A DNA stretch of 13,147 nucleotides, taken from contig JALLPB010000755.1 in the NCBI GenBank assembly GCA_036939975.1, positions 1-13,147 on the forward strand. Direction: 5' to 3'. The position numbers were made by a program, and so were the translations under genes. The DNA is from Cyclostephanos tholiformis (Eukaryota; Bacillariophyta; Thalassiosirophyceae; Thalassiosirales; Thalassiosiraceae). Below are positions 1 to 9,000 of this stretch, piece by piece. The notes beneath the pieces are model-generated. The model was not told the origin of the DNA and ran no database searches. It worked only from the letters and a program-made list of their open reading frames with translations. Numbering within the stretch: position 1 is the stretch's first letter; each line of letters starts with the position of its first letter.

Positions 1-417
1 GTAACAACACGTAAGTGAAGAGACCTCCCAAAAAAAATGTAACCGCCCGCCAGCACTGGTACTACAATATATTAAACTCATTGTGTAGGTGATAGGTAAT
101 TTCCTATCTTCTCGAGACTCGAAACACTCACCGTCAAATTAGGACCGAGACTTCTACGTCGGAACAATACGAAAAAAATGCAATCCAGTCGTATCGAGAC
201 CCTTGAGTTCACAAGATTACTTTACGAGATACGATACTCATTTATTATTTCTCTCTTTGAAATGAGGGAGCTCGCGGCATGGGATGGGCTCGCCGCCTAC
301 CTGTCCCCCCACAAACCTTCTCTTTCCATCGATTGTGCAACGCCATTGTGTGCAAGCACCTTCAAAATTTTAGCACTCTGATGATAAATGAGTTCACACA
401 AGTTTTAAACAGAGGCG
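1..417. other. leading non-coding region, probable upstream region of the 418-1923 gene
   Basis: No gene can be supported here. The only open frame of any length (178-381, +) is 67 codons with no recognisable motif, a composition like the surrounding AT-rich DNA, and no continuation into the next gene. The region is less GC-rich than the coding sequence that follows, which fits a promoter and 5' untranslated region. I see no convincing TATA box, tRNA or repeat. Confidence 0.5.
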
Positions 418-1923
418 ATGCGGGATAACCACAACCGAACCATGATCGCGTCATTCAGGCCATCGATGCCGACTTCCCATCCCCGACATTGGTCGCGTGA
501 AAGCGACCGTCGATCGACGATGATTGGCAGACGACGACGACGACTCGCGACGACGAATGTAGCGACAATTGCATTCGCGATCTGGACGGCACTGCCACCA
601 CCGTCGTTGCTCGCCCTTGCTTACGCGTCGTCGTCGTCGTCGTCGTCGTCGTCTTCGGCCCTCGAAGTCGACGTCGGCACCCGATCCCGTCGGCGCGTCG
701 AATCGGACCTACTCATCGACGACGATGACCTCCATCCCGAGACCCAAAAGTACTTCGCGTCGACCGCGACGAACGACGACATGAACACGGTCGTTCCGCT
801 ATCGCCCTTCCGGCTCGTATTGTCGGGAGTCCCCCCCGGACCGGACGTGTCGTTCGTCGACGCACTGCTGGCATGCCTCGAATCGATCGGCACCGAAGCC
901 TTCGAGTCGAGCGCGACGTACACGACGACCGCCTCCAAATTCTACAGTCTACACGTCGGCGAGGCGTGGGACGTCGACGTCGTCGACGTCGGGGAGACGA
1001 CGACGACGACGTTGGCGGAAAGTCGCGCCGGCGGCGGCGGCGATCCCGGCGGGACGACGACGACGTCAGCAACGACCGTGGTACTCGCGCTCGGCCGTGA
1101 TGGGCACGTGACTTTCAACGGCGCCTACTGGGACGACGACCCGACGTCGTTGGAGCTAACGACCTTCCTCGTTCGAGAGATCGACGTATTGGGGTTAAGG
1201 GAGGGCATGATCCCGATCGTTTGCGGTAATGCGACGACAAGTACCGACGAGGGGGGGACGATCGCAGATACAAGAGCAAAGGAGGACGATGGGGGTGGCG
1301 CATGCGATATCGGGGTGGAGCTGTCCCTGTTGCCGGTTGATGACTACGACTTCGACGACGAGAATGCGATCGACGGATATGACGGCCCGGTAGATGATGA
1401 CGAAGGTGACAACGAAACTATCCAGGGCGACGAGGATGGACTTGACGTGGGCGAGGGGAGTCATTTCGACGACAGTTCGAACGGAGAGACGATCAACGGT
1501 GTCGCGTCCGATGGAGGAGATAACGCGAGCGACGCATCCGATCGTGGGAGGGTAGTACACCCCGACGCGGACATCATCGTCCCGATCGTAATAGGCGCGT
1601 CCATGATCGCCCTCGCCGTTGCCGGGTTTATTTCACTCTTTCGTCGACGCCGCGCCCGACGGCAAAGGGTGGATGGCGACGGCGACGGGGAGGGCGAACA
1701 CGACAATGAGAAAGGAGGAATTGGGCACGGAGGCAACTTCAACAGGAAGGATATCAATAAAAGGGGTGAAGATGAGGATGAGTATCAGGTCGTGGAGGGC
1801 TTACTGCCCGCAGGGTTTCAGCGAAGCGATTGTGTGAATGCGATCGATGTGAGTAGGGGCGACAATACCGATAGCAGTAGTGACAACAGTGTGCGTTCGC
1901 AGTCTAATTTCAGCTGGATATGA
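418..1923 (+). CDS. hypothetical single-pass (type I-like) membrane protein, acidic, low complexity
   Basis: I do not recognise a family. The frame from Met1 is 501 residues, but a better start may be Met35 (base 520), followed by MIGRRRRR and a hydrophobic stretch ending near an Ala/Ser site around residue 70, which looks like an ER signal peptide. Residues 71-80 are ten serines. A folded-looking stretch (about 128-185, starting PLSPFRLVLSGVPPGPDV, and about 220-275) is interrupted by Thr/Gly-rich loops; an Asp/Glu/Gly-rich acidic segment covers about 275-383. Residues 386-408 form a clear membrane helix ending in RRRRARRQR, so the last ~93 residues are probably cytosolic. This suggests a secreted-pathway or cell-surface protein with a disordered acidic ectodomain; its function is unknown. 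The DNA is rich in GAC and TCG repeats, unlike its neighbours. The C-terminus may be misassigned, because a coding-like frame continues past the stop. Confidence 0.7.
   Translation: MRDNHNRTMIASFRPSMPTSHPRHWSRESDRRSTMIGRRRRRLATTNVATIAFAIWTALPPPSLLALAYASSSSSSSSSSALEVDVGTRSRRRVESDLLIDDDDLHPETQKYFASTATNDDMNTVVPLSPFRLVLSGVPPGPDVSFVDALLACLESIGTEAFESSATYTTTASKFYSLHVGEAWDVDVVDVGETTTTTLAESRAGGGGDPGGTTTTSATTVVLALGRDGHVTFNGAYWDDDPTSLELTTFLVREIDVLGLREGMIPIVCGNATTSTDEGGTIADTRAKEDDGGGACDIGVELSLLPVDDYDFDDENAIDGYDGPVDDDEGDNETIQGDEDGLDVGEGSHFDDSSNGETINGVASDGGDNASDASDRGRVVHPDADIIVPIVIGASMIALAVAGFISLFRRRRARRQRVDGDGDGEGEHDNEKGGIGHGGNFNRKDINKRGEDEDEYQVVEGLLPAGFQRSDCVNAIDVSRGDNTDSSSDNSVRSQSNFSWI
628..657 (+). repeat. 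TCG trinucleotide repeat (polyserine tract)
   Basis: Eight consecutive TCG units, then TCT and TCG, encode ten serines just after the predicted signal peptide of the 418-1923 gene. Shorter GAC/ACG runs recur at about 992-1010 and 1053-1068 in the same gene, so the coding sequence as a whole is prone to trinucleotide repeats. Confidence 0.9.
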
Positions 1924-2044
1924 AATTGAAGTGGCGAACGCGCCTCAAATGCCTCGGCCGAAAATGTACAAGGTCATTGATGTGCCCAACGTCAATCTCC
2001 CAGTGAAACTCGCTCGACTGGACGAGACCCTCGAGAAGCGCTAA
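1853..2044 (+). other. possible alternative 3' exon or frame-shifted tail of the 418-1923 gene
   Basis: After the stop at 1921-1923, another frame is open from 1853 to a TAA at 2042-2044. Its last part reads PKMYKVIDVPNVNLPVKLAR followed by LDETLEKR, which looks protein-like in composition and codon use. A good 3' splice site, TAATTTCAG, ends at base 1913 just before this segment. A strong donor (GTGAGTAG) starts at 1849, but joining the two gives a different frame. A phase-compatible but weaker donor (GTGAAG) starts at 1766. Retained frame, splicing or an assembly indel are all possible. Confidence 0.35.
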
Positions 2045-2137
2045 GGACGACGAGCCGCTCGACTCGGTTATCTGAGGACATCCGTTCGTGGATCAACACT
2101 TGCAGAGGGGTAGGGAGCACTATCGGCGACGAGTAAA

Positions 2138-2143
2138 AATAAA
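2138..2143 (+). promoter_or_regulatory. AATAAA, candidate polyadenylation signal
   Basis: A canonical hexamer lies about 215 bases after the stop of the 418-1923 gene and about 95 bases after the alternative TAA. It is only a candidate, since protist polyadenylation signals are often degenerate. Confidence 0.3.
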
Positions 2144-2945
2144 TCAAAGTTATTATTCAGACTGTCGTAGTTCGCGTTCATGAAGTCCTTGGTCAGCGAC
2201 GGTTACTAAGACATCGATTGAGAGCTCAGGCATGGAGTCGGGGGTGTGGTTAATCGAAGGTAGAGTTGATGTTGTTGTCAGGTTGATGTCCCTGGGAGAA
2301 TACTAAGGCATTGCGTCTCAGCTCAGAACATCATCTTCGGTATGAAAAAGGAGCTGCTTGTTAAAGGAGACTTTTCAGCTGGCTTCTGGTTCACTCTCAT
2401 TGAGCAGCGGATTCGTGTAAAAAAATGGGAAGTAAATATAAGGAAAGGGGCATAGTTGCTTGCCTGGACAATTGCTTCTTGCCTCTAAATTTGAGGATAC
2501 TGGAGGCGGCAACTATTTGATTCGCATGATGAGGCAACCCGCATACAATAAGACACAACACGGCTGGGATGATCAACTCTGATCGAGGAGTGAGCACAAG
2601 ATAAAAGTCATTGATACTGTAAACTTTTTCTGAATTACGATATTATCCTAACCCCAGTGCGGTCAGGCACGTGTGCCTGCACAACTGGAAGGGCTATCTA
2701 TCTGGCATTGCTCCTGTCCAAAGTCTCTGGTCTTCGGAAGTCTCTATGTTGGTTTCCTTAATCAGATCGTGCTTGTGGTTGTAATTGTGATGCATCCACT
2801 TTGAAAAGGTCCTAAAAGCATTAGAGAGTAGCCCTGTCGTTATAAGCTAAGAATAAAAGTGCGCGCTTCTGCGAGGTCTGTCAAACTGCCAGAGTAAAAA
2901 AAATACAGCCGTCAAGAATGTCATATGCTAAGAACATGAAATCAG

Positions 2946-2951
2946 TTTATT
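2946..2951 (-). promoter_or_regulatory. AATAAA, candidate polyadenylation signal of Rab GDI
   Basis: Read on the minus strand this is AATAAA, about 137 bases beyond the GDI stop codon, in a position that fits a 3' untranslated region. Support is the hexamer alone. Confidence 0.3.
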
Positions 2952-3087
2952 GGTTAGTGGCTGATTAAGAAAGGACAATGACGTCAACCAAAAAGTAACA
3001 TGCCAAGAATGCATTGCCCTCGTTTTCGTACTTTGTTGCTCAGAAATGAATCAACCAGTGTTCCACAAAGACTCAATTAAAACTTCT

Positions 3088-4915
3088 TTAATAATCTGCT
3101 TCCACACTATCAGCATTTATGTTCATATCGAGGTCTTTGCCAGTGACCCTCTTGTACAAGCTGAGAAGGTCGTCAACATCGCCTTCAAAGTGCGAGCTAG
3201 CATCGAAACTAGACGAAATGTAGCATTTGTCTTTATTACCGTCACTCACAGGCTCGTAGGTGGTCGCAACCATCGTAAACCTCTGCATGATGTGCCCAAG
3301 AAGAGCTAAACCCGGAATGACTTCCTTGTCCGCCTCTTTACCTTCCATCTTGGTGGACACAATGGCAATGTAAATTCCTTTGGCTGACACATTATGGGCG
3401 CTCGCAATCGAGCAAACAAAGATGTCATTTTTGCGGTTCACCTGGGGCCCAGGAATGATGATTTGGACGCTTTCCAAATCCCCGCAGTTGGGAATAGGGT
3501 GATTTAAGAAGCAAATGCACCGGACAATTTGTCCCGTTGCACGAACCTTTTCGTTCGGAAAATAGGATGGGTCTCCCACAATGAATTTTGCACGAGCCAT
3601 CTCATTTCCACTCTTCACACCAATGGCTTCACCCTTATCATTGTATATGATTTCATCAACATCGCGGTTGAGCATAAAAGTTCCCCCATGGATGGCACAC
3701 AAGCGAGAGAACCCCTCCGGAAGACCACCGAGACCATAAACGGGGTAGATGTAAGGGCTCGTACCGTAGCGCGACAAAGAGTAACAGTAAGTCTGAAGCT
3801 CCTTGACCGTCGCAAGAGCTGGCTGGTCAAGGTGGGCCTCATCCAACTCCAGGCACATTGCATGCGAAATAAATTGATGAGTGTCTGGCACAAGGCCAAA
3901 TGACTCATAAAGTTGCCGCATTGTCATGACCGTCAGATCTTTCCCCTGGAATGTTTCGGGTTTTGTTTCATCGTACTGATCGACAAACAGAAGGAAGCCA
4001 CGAAAACGGCGTTTTTCGAAAAGTCCCATGAGAGGTGATCGCAGCGCTTCCTCTGGGGTAGCAGGGACTTTGAGAATTTTACCAGCCTTGTACACATAGG
4101 ATCCCTCGATCGACTTGAATTCGAGGTATCGAGTAACCTTGGTGTGGAGCAACATTTTCGTAAGATTTCCGCATGCCATAATGAACTTCGGGATAAGATC
4201 AACATTGAAGTCACGGTTGGCGCCGAGACTTTCAGGAGGTGTACCAGCGTTGAACTTTTTGTAGAGGTTCGTCAAGTTAAGAGAGGCACAGTCGGCGCCA
4301 TAGTAATTGTTTCGGTCCATCTGAAGCACACGCATTCCCTGAACACTAGGATATGCGAGTCAGATTAGGGCGAGCGGGGGGGATGCAGAGAAAAGCCAAA
4401 GATGGAAATGAGGGGGCATTAAGACAAACATGTCGAAATTAATATGACATTTAAAGCTTACCTTAGAAGGCCGGAAATGACGCACTCTTTGAGTCCCGTG
4501 CCCATGATAATGGCATCATACTCGCCATCTGCGAGGGGCTCCATGCCCTCGGGGAGCCAATCAAAAGTCTGAGTGTAATGGAGCGATGTAGGCGTGGGCG
4601 ATGGTACGGTTGAAATCTGTTAGATTCCTGGGTGGCACAAACAAAATAAAATGCCAGGGCAGAGCTCAATGCCCCCCCCCCCCCTATCCTCAACAAACAG
4701 CAAACTCGATCACAACCAAAACGACGGTCAACGAGCAAGGGAGCTTGATAATTTAATTCTTGGCTTGTCCGGACACGCACGGGATTACACATACAGTTGC
4801 TGATGACTGATGCGGAGGAAGGTTCGCCTAAGCTGCATAATCTTCAACCCTTATTGATCTGGATGGGAGGATTGCGTCATGGTGCACTCACCTTCTTTTC
4901 CTGCTCTTCCGTCAT
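3088..4915 (-). CDS. GDI1: Rab GDP-dissociation inhibitor (three exons)
   Basis: The protein extracts prenylated, GDP-bound Rab GTPases from membranes and returns them to donor membranes; it is cytosolic. Exons are 4915-4892, 4568-4462 and 4345-3088, joining in phases 0 and 2 to give 462 residues. Visible motifs are GTGLKEC (31-37, the dinucleotide-fold-like N-terminus), MDRNNYYG (53-60), VDLIPKF (92-98), and RYGTSPYIYPVYGLGGLPEG (236-255), all GDI sequence-conserved regions; QVNRKNDIFVC near the C-terminal half also fits GDI, not Rab escort protein, as does the length. The exon 2-3 join gives LLSVQGMRVLQMDRN, matching the family across the junction. The start at 4915 encodes MTEEQEKK before a GTGAGT donor; an alternative start is Met17 (4544-4542) in exon 2, giving 446 residues, closer to the usual length. 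The family call is near certain; exon 1 is less so. Confidence 0.93.
4346..4461 (-). other. intron 2 of Rab GDI (116 bp)
   Basis: Donor GTAAGC at 4461 and acceptor CCTAG ending at 4346. A second AG lies seven bases further in (TTCAG), but only CCTAG keeps the frame and yields the conserved SVQG residues, so CCTAG is the supported choice. Confidence 0.88.
4569..4891 (-). other. intron 1 of Rab GDI (323 bp)
   Basis: Donor GTGAGT at 4891 after the codons for MTEEQEKK; acceptor ACTCAG ending at 4569. The join is phase 0 and open. It is much longer than the other introns in the window and contains a 13-base C run (4672-4684; G run in the transcript). If transcription instead starts near exon 2, this stretch is promoter, not intron. 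Confidence 0.6.
4672..4684 (+). repeat. mononucleotide C13 tract
   Basis: Thirteen consecutive C within the predicted first intron of Rab GDI; G13 on the transcribed strand. The exact length is likely to be variable or sequencing-sensitive. Confidence 0.9.
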
Positions 4916-5164
4916 AATTGACTTGGTGTGAACGGTGTTGGGATTGTGAAGCTTCCCTACCACAAAGGATAAACCGTAATGATGTTGTTGTTTCCACAAG
5001 CCAATTCACGAATCGAACGGAGAAATCGATCGGGCGGGCAGTGGGATGGGGGGGCGGGGGGCGGGGGCGTGCTGGCGAGCGGGGGCGTCTGTCCGCCCGC
5101 CCTCCAGAAAAAAGAAAAAACAAACCAAAAAAAGTGAAAAAAGGTGATGTGGAGACAATAGACA
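4916..5164. promoter_or_regulatory. divergent promoter region shared by Rab GDI (-) and RPA12 (+)
   Basis: Only 249 bp separate the two start codons, so both promoters and 5' untranslated regions must fit here. Near the middle is a G-rich tract (5043-5067: runs of 3, 7, 6 and 5 G separated by one or two bases), followed at about 5108-5140 by an A-rich tract broken by single G and C. No TATA box is evident. Frames that cross this region on both strands are low-complexity products of the G and A runs. Confidence 0.6.
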
Positions 5165-5524
5165 ATGGTGTGGCCGTTCTGCCCCAACTGCCACAATACA
5201 CTCAACGTGAACGCAAGTGGCGACGTAAATTGCGCTGTTTGCAATCACGCGACCAATCTCTCCACCTATTCGGTGGCCGCTCTCCCCTCACGCACCACCA
5301 CCTCCGCTGATCGACCGGTTCCGCTGTGGGCAAAATCGGACGAGGAGCAGGCAGCGTTGCGAAATTCGAGCGGGCCCAAGAGAATGGTCGTCGAGGAACC
5401 TTGCGTGAAATGCGGAGCGGCGGAGGTTGGTTTCTATACAGTACAACTGAGGAGCGTCGACGAGGGGCAGACCGTTTTTTATGAATGTCCGCAGTGCAAC
5501 TGCACATGGTCTGTCAATAACTAA
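5165..5524 (+). CDS. RPA12: DNA-directed RNA polymerase I subunit RPA12
   Basis: RPA12 is the small subunit of RNA polymerase I (rRNA synthesis, nucleolus) that supports transcript cleavage, proofreading and termination. The 119-residue intronless protein has two zinc ribbons: C6-x2-C9 with C23-x2-C26, and a TFIIS-like C-terminal ribbon with C80-x2-C83 and C108-x2-C111. Between the last pairs is QLRSVDEGQTVFYEC, containing the acidic D99-E100 hairpin pair that inserts into the active site. The DEGQTVFY form is typical of the Pol I subunit; Pol III RPC11 and TFIIS usually have DEPMT at this point, and Pol II RPB9 lacks the DE pair. Length matches human and yeast subunits (about 125). The ATG has a favourable context (ACAATGG). 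It is divergently transcribed from Rab GDI and convergent with DEPDC5. Confidence 0.92.
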   Translation: MVWPFCPNCHNTLNVNASGDVNCAVCNHATNLSTYSVAALPSRTTTSADRPVPLWAKSDEEQAALRNSSGPKRMVVEEPCVKCGAAEVGFYTVQLRSVDEGQTVFYECPQCNCTWSVNN

Positions 5525-6059
5525 GCCGCTACGACTGCGGTAACTTGTACAGTAATAGGGTTCTACTGCGATAAACATGTTAATAATCAAGTGCAGCCAT
5601 GAATTTGTAGTTGCACCTTTTTACATTCTATTTATCTCGACATGTCACATTGCTGAACTGACGCCGTAGGAGGGGAGGAGAGGATTGACGGGGAAATTTC
5701 AAACATACTACAGAGTCAGGGTATTTTTGGGGTTGTTGACACAGCCCGAGACGGTTTAAGCACTTGGCTGGTATCACGTCAGCTTCGAAGCGCGTAAAGC
5801 CTGTCGCTGTAACTTTCCTCCCAGCTACCTTGGCGATCAGCACGAGAATAATGCTCTCTGAATAAGATAAATATGGTTGGTGACTGGCTTTGATGCCAAA
5901 GCAAGATGTACAGGTTCATTACTTGGCTTGAGGTAACTGATTGCCTTTTGGTTAAGGTTTCGTGTTGACCTTGATCTATGTATGGAGAGATGGTGACGAT
6001 TTGGAGCTTCATGTCAAATAAGATCAATTAATAATTGTCAAATACTTCGCATCGCTTCT
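5525..6059. other. convergent spacer between RPA12 and DEPDC5 3' ends
   Basis: No gene is supported. Minus-strand frames at 5628-5843 and 5779-6027 overlap each other, show no motif and lack recognisable splice links to DEPDC5. The stretch presumably holds the 3' untranslated regions of both genes; I find no canonical AATAAA directed at either gene. Confidence 0.6.
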
Positions 6060-9000
6060 TTAGCATCGAGGTTCGCTTTCAGACACTTTATATCCTTCAA
6101 TGAAGTGCTCAATACTATGGAAAACTTCCCGCGCACATTCTAGAAGCCGTACATCCCCCGCAATATGCCTTTGGTTCAAATATATTATGACAATAGCACT
6201 ACCTCGTGTGTCCCGCAAAAGTCTCGTAAAAAGTGTCCCTGTGCGATGTAGGTATTGGCGTGCCGACACAAGTGCTTTTCGCTTTTTGATAGACCATTTG
6301 TTCACAGAGAATTTGAAGCCATCAAGGCAATTAATTTCGTTGGGGTCGGACATGTGGTTGCCATCATAAACAAAGTTAAAATCATTCGTCAAGGCTTTCT
6401 CAGTTGCATCCACACAACTTCTGTCAAGAACTGGTTTTGTGATAGACACCGCAAATGGATTCATGAAGCAAGATTTTAGGCACGAAAAGTGGGGCACGCT
6501 AACAAGCTTGAGACCATACTGGGAGCATCGTCTGTGAAGTAGTTGAGCCTGCTGGTCGATTTTAGATGCAACACAAACTAGCCACTGAATAGTCAAGCGA
6601 AACGTGCGACGAGTGTCACAATTAGAGTCGAGCACCAGTTCCATCCATTCGTACTTATCATCTCTTTTCTTTCTCATGTCCACCACAAAGCGCTTGTCTC
6701 CAGAGCTTGCCTTCGGACCGGCATCACTAGTAGCGACCATTTCAATATTGAAATTCTTTGCGTCCTCCTTCGGATAGAGCTTGCTCAGATACTCCATGAG
6801 ACGCTGAAGTTTGCGCAGGTACTCGTTCTCTCCATGCGAATCTGAAAATCGATCCGGTATTATGACAAAACTAATCCGTGGTTGCCTCATCCCTTCCACA
6901 ATCTTCGTGACTGCATCTCCACTAATAAGCATGTCTAACTCATTCCATTTATACGGAAGGGTGTACTTGGTAAACGTTTGAAAAACACTCACGTAATCCT
7001 GTTGCAGTGATGACCAAAGTAAGTAATGATATGTTTGGGGGGTTTCGTCTTCGGCAAAGCGTGCGTAGTACTGAACGACATCAACAGAGTCTGTGATGGG
7101 GTTGTATGATAATCTATGGATTTTATGGCCCATACTCAGTGTAGCTTCCAAAATGTTGTGGTCTGTGATATCACGACGTGCACTTTTCTGAATGATGGCT
7201 CTAGGAACAATTTGATAGTCTTGTCTCATCCGTTGCATAAGTAGGTCATCAAGAAGCTCTTTGTGACTCTTGTATGTTGTGTCTTCCATGTTATGGGGCA
7301 AGGTAACTGAGTACTGTTTAACAGAAAATTTGTTATTATCTTCGAGGTCTTGTGGAGAAGGATGAAAATCGATTGTCATGGGCACTGATCGGCGAAAATA
7401 AAACGGTGAGGTGACGATCGATCACAAATTAAACGCGATCCTCCCTGTTGCGACCGTGTTACTTACATATAGCAGGTTGACACAAACTTTTCCAATTAGG
7501 CCCTGCGTGTCGTTTAAACTCATCCTCCCCCAACGGGAATACATGCGACCATCGCCTTCGGTTGTGTGTTCGCTTGGCCAAGACTTCTTCCTCGTCCTCC
7601 TGTCTGAATGGGTTAAGTACCCAAGGCTGTCGTCGATGACGGTGAGACTGATGTTGGTGGGGCTTTTGATGTTTGATACGCTGTGGCGATGACGCTTTTG
7701 TGAGGAGACGATGATCACCGGTGGTGCTGATATCCGTAGTTTCATTGGCACTGTGATCAGTAACTTTCTTTCCATTATCTTTAGGCGTGTCCCAGTGAGA
7801 TTTGCGTCGTAGACCCAGTTTGTTGTACTTAGCATTTTCTCCAGGATTTTTACTCCGACCGTATAAATCATCTCTGGGTCCGACTTTTGCCTGGCCGAGA
7901 AAGTGAAATGAATAATTCTTCCGTTGAGGTTCTAATGGCTGAAACCCATCTGGAGCATAGGACAATCGAGCATGAGAGATGAGGTCAGGGTTGACCAGCC
8001 TCATACTACTAGGGCGAAATCCTTCGTTGAGCCGGTCGAGACTAAAGGGCTCCATTCCAGGGCCCAGTGGTAATTGAGGTGGTGCCACCTGTGACAGTGA
8101 CGAACTTCCAGCTGCAGCATTTAAACCCAAACCCATGGATGTGTCTAATAGACCAGATGTCACAAGACTGCCACCTTTCATCCGGCTCGTAACATCATAT
8201 TGAACCAAAGCCGCTTCGATCCCACCTTCATTCTGAGTCTGGAGCGAATTAGATTGAGAGGGAACGACTCTTTTCCCTTCAAGTGTAGGGCCGTCGGAAC
8301 TGAGTGACGAAAGAATATGCACCGTGAGATGCATCAGGAAAAAAATAGATGATTGGAAAATTTGAACGCACCAAAACGGTTTATTCGCAGTATTTCTAAA
8401 GCTTTCTTCAACAAAACTGTGTGATTTGTCCCTGCTTTTGGCACGGTCCTTAGGTGCAACGGAAAAGATGTTCTTGTCATGATCGGCCATTAAGTTCTGT
8501 ATCACTTTCATGTGTTTTGATGGTTGGGAATCACCACCCCCACTTGATATTGAATGCTCGTCTCCGTCAAGTGATGTAGTCGATTGCAGAAAGGAGATTT
8601 CTAATGAGTGAGATAGAGGCTTGTCAAACACATGGCTCCCATTGGTAGCATGGATGGATTGCTTGGAGCGACGTTCAATGAAAGTTGTATGCTGTTCGTT
8701 CCCTCTCTTGTATTCAAAGTCATCAAAATCCAGCCCACCCGATTCAAGATATCTTGTTGTCAGAGATATCATGTTGCCGAGAGGGTCTTGGTCAAGACTT
8801 GCCTTTTGTAAATGTTGCCTTTTAGTATCAAAACTTCTGCCAGGTGTGGATTTGTGTATAAGATTGATGAGAGACTCTGGAAGGCCCAATCCATATTCGC
8901 CTCGAAAACGAGGTCTGCATGCCTGGAGAATATCTTCAATCCCCCTATCAGTAATCAAATGTTTGTAATGCTGCCTCGCTGGATTTATCTGGGTGGTCTG

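Larger units (their letters stand above)
1924..3087. other. convergent intergenic region (3' ends of the membrane-protein gene and Rab GDI)
   Basis: Apart from the possible 3' exon in its first 120 bases, I see no gene. A minus-strand frame at 2397-2597 (66 codons) has no motif and an irregular composition. The stretch holds possible polyadenylation hexamers for both flanking genes, a short inverted repeat at 2664-2679, and otherwise unremarkable sequence. Confidence 0.6.

Noticed and set aside
178..381. 67-codon plus-strand frame upstream of the first gene
   Set aside because: No motif, no homology I can recognise, AT-rich composition like non-coding surroundings, and no splice link to the next gene.
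621..1757. Several long minus-strand frames and alternative plus-strand frames across the first gene
   Set aside because: They are Arg/Ser-rich shadows produced by GAC/TCG triplet bias of the plus-strand gene; none has a domain.
2397..2597. 66-codon minus-strand frame between the first two genes
   Set aside because: Its hydrophobic start and lack of any motif or conserved context are what chance would give in AT-rich spacer DNA.
3088..4915. Rab escort protein (REP/CHM) instead of Rab GDI
   Set aside because: The length (446-462 residues), the lack of the long REP insert, and the QVNRKNDIFVC region fit GDI.
4851..5310. Pro/Arg- and Phe-rich frames on both strands across the divergent promoter
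   Set aside because: Their sequence is dictated by the G tract and A tract, and they overlap the well-supported starts of GDI and RPA12.
5165..5524. RPC11, RPB9 or TFIIS instead of RPA12
   Set aside because: RPC11 and TFIIS usually carry DEPMT after the catalytic acidic pair, RPB9 lacks that pair, and TFIIS is much longer; RSVDEGQTVFY fits RPA12.
5628..6027. Two minus-strand frames downstream of DEPDC5
   Set aside because: DEPDC5 ends with a complete C-terminal domain and a stop at 6060; these frames have no motif and no acceptor/donor link.
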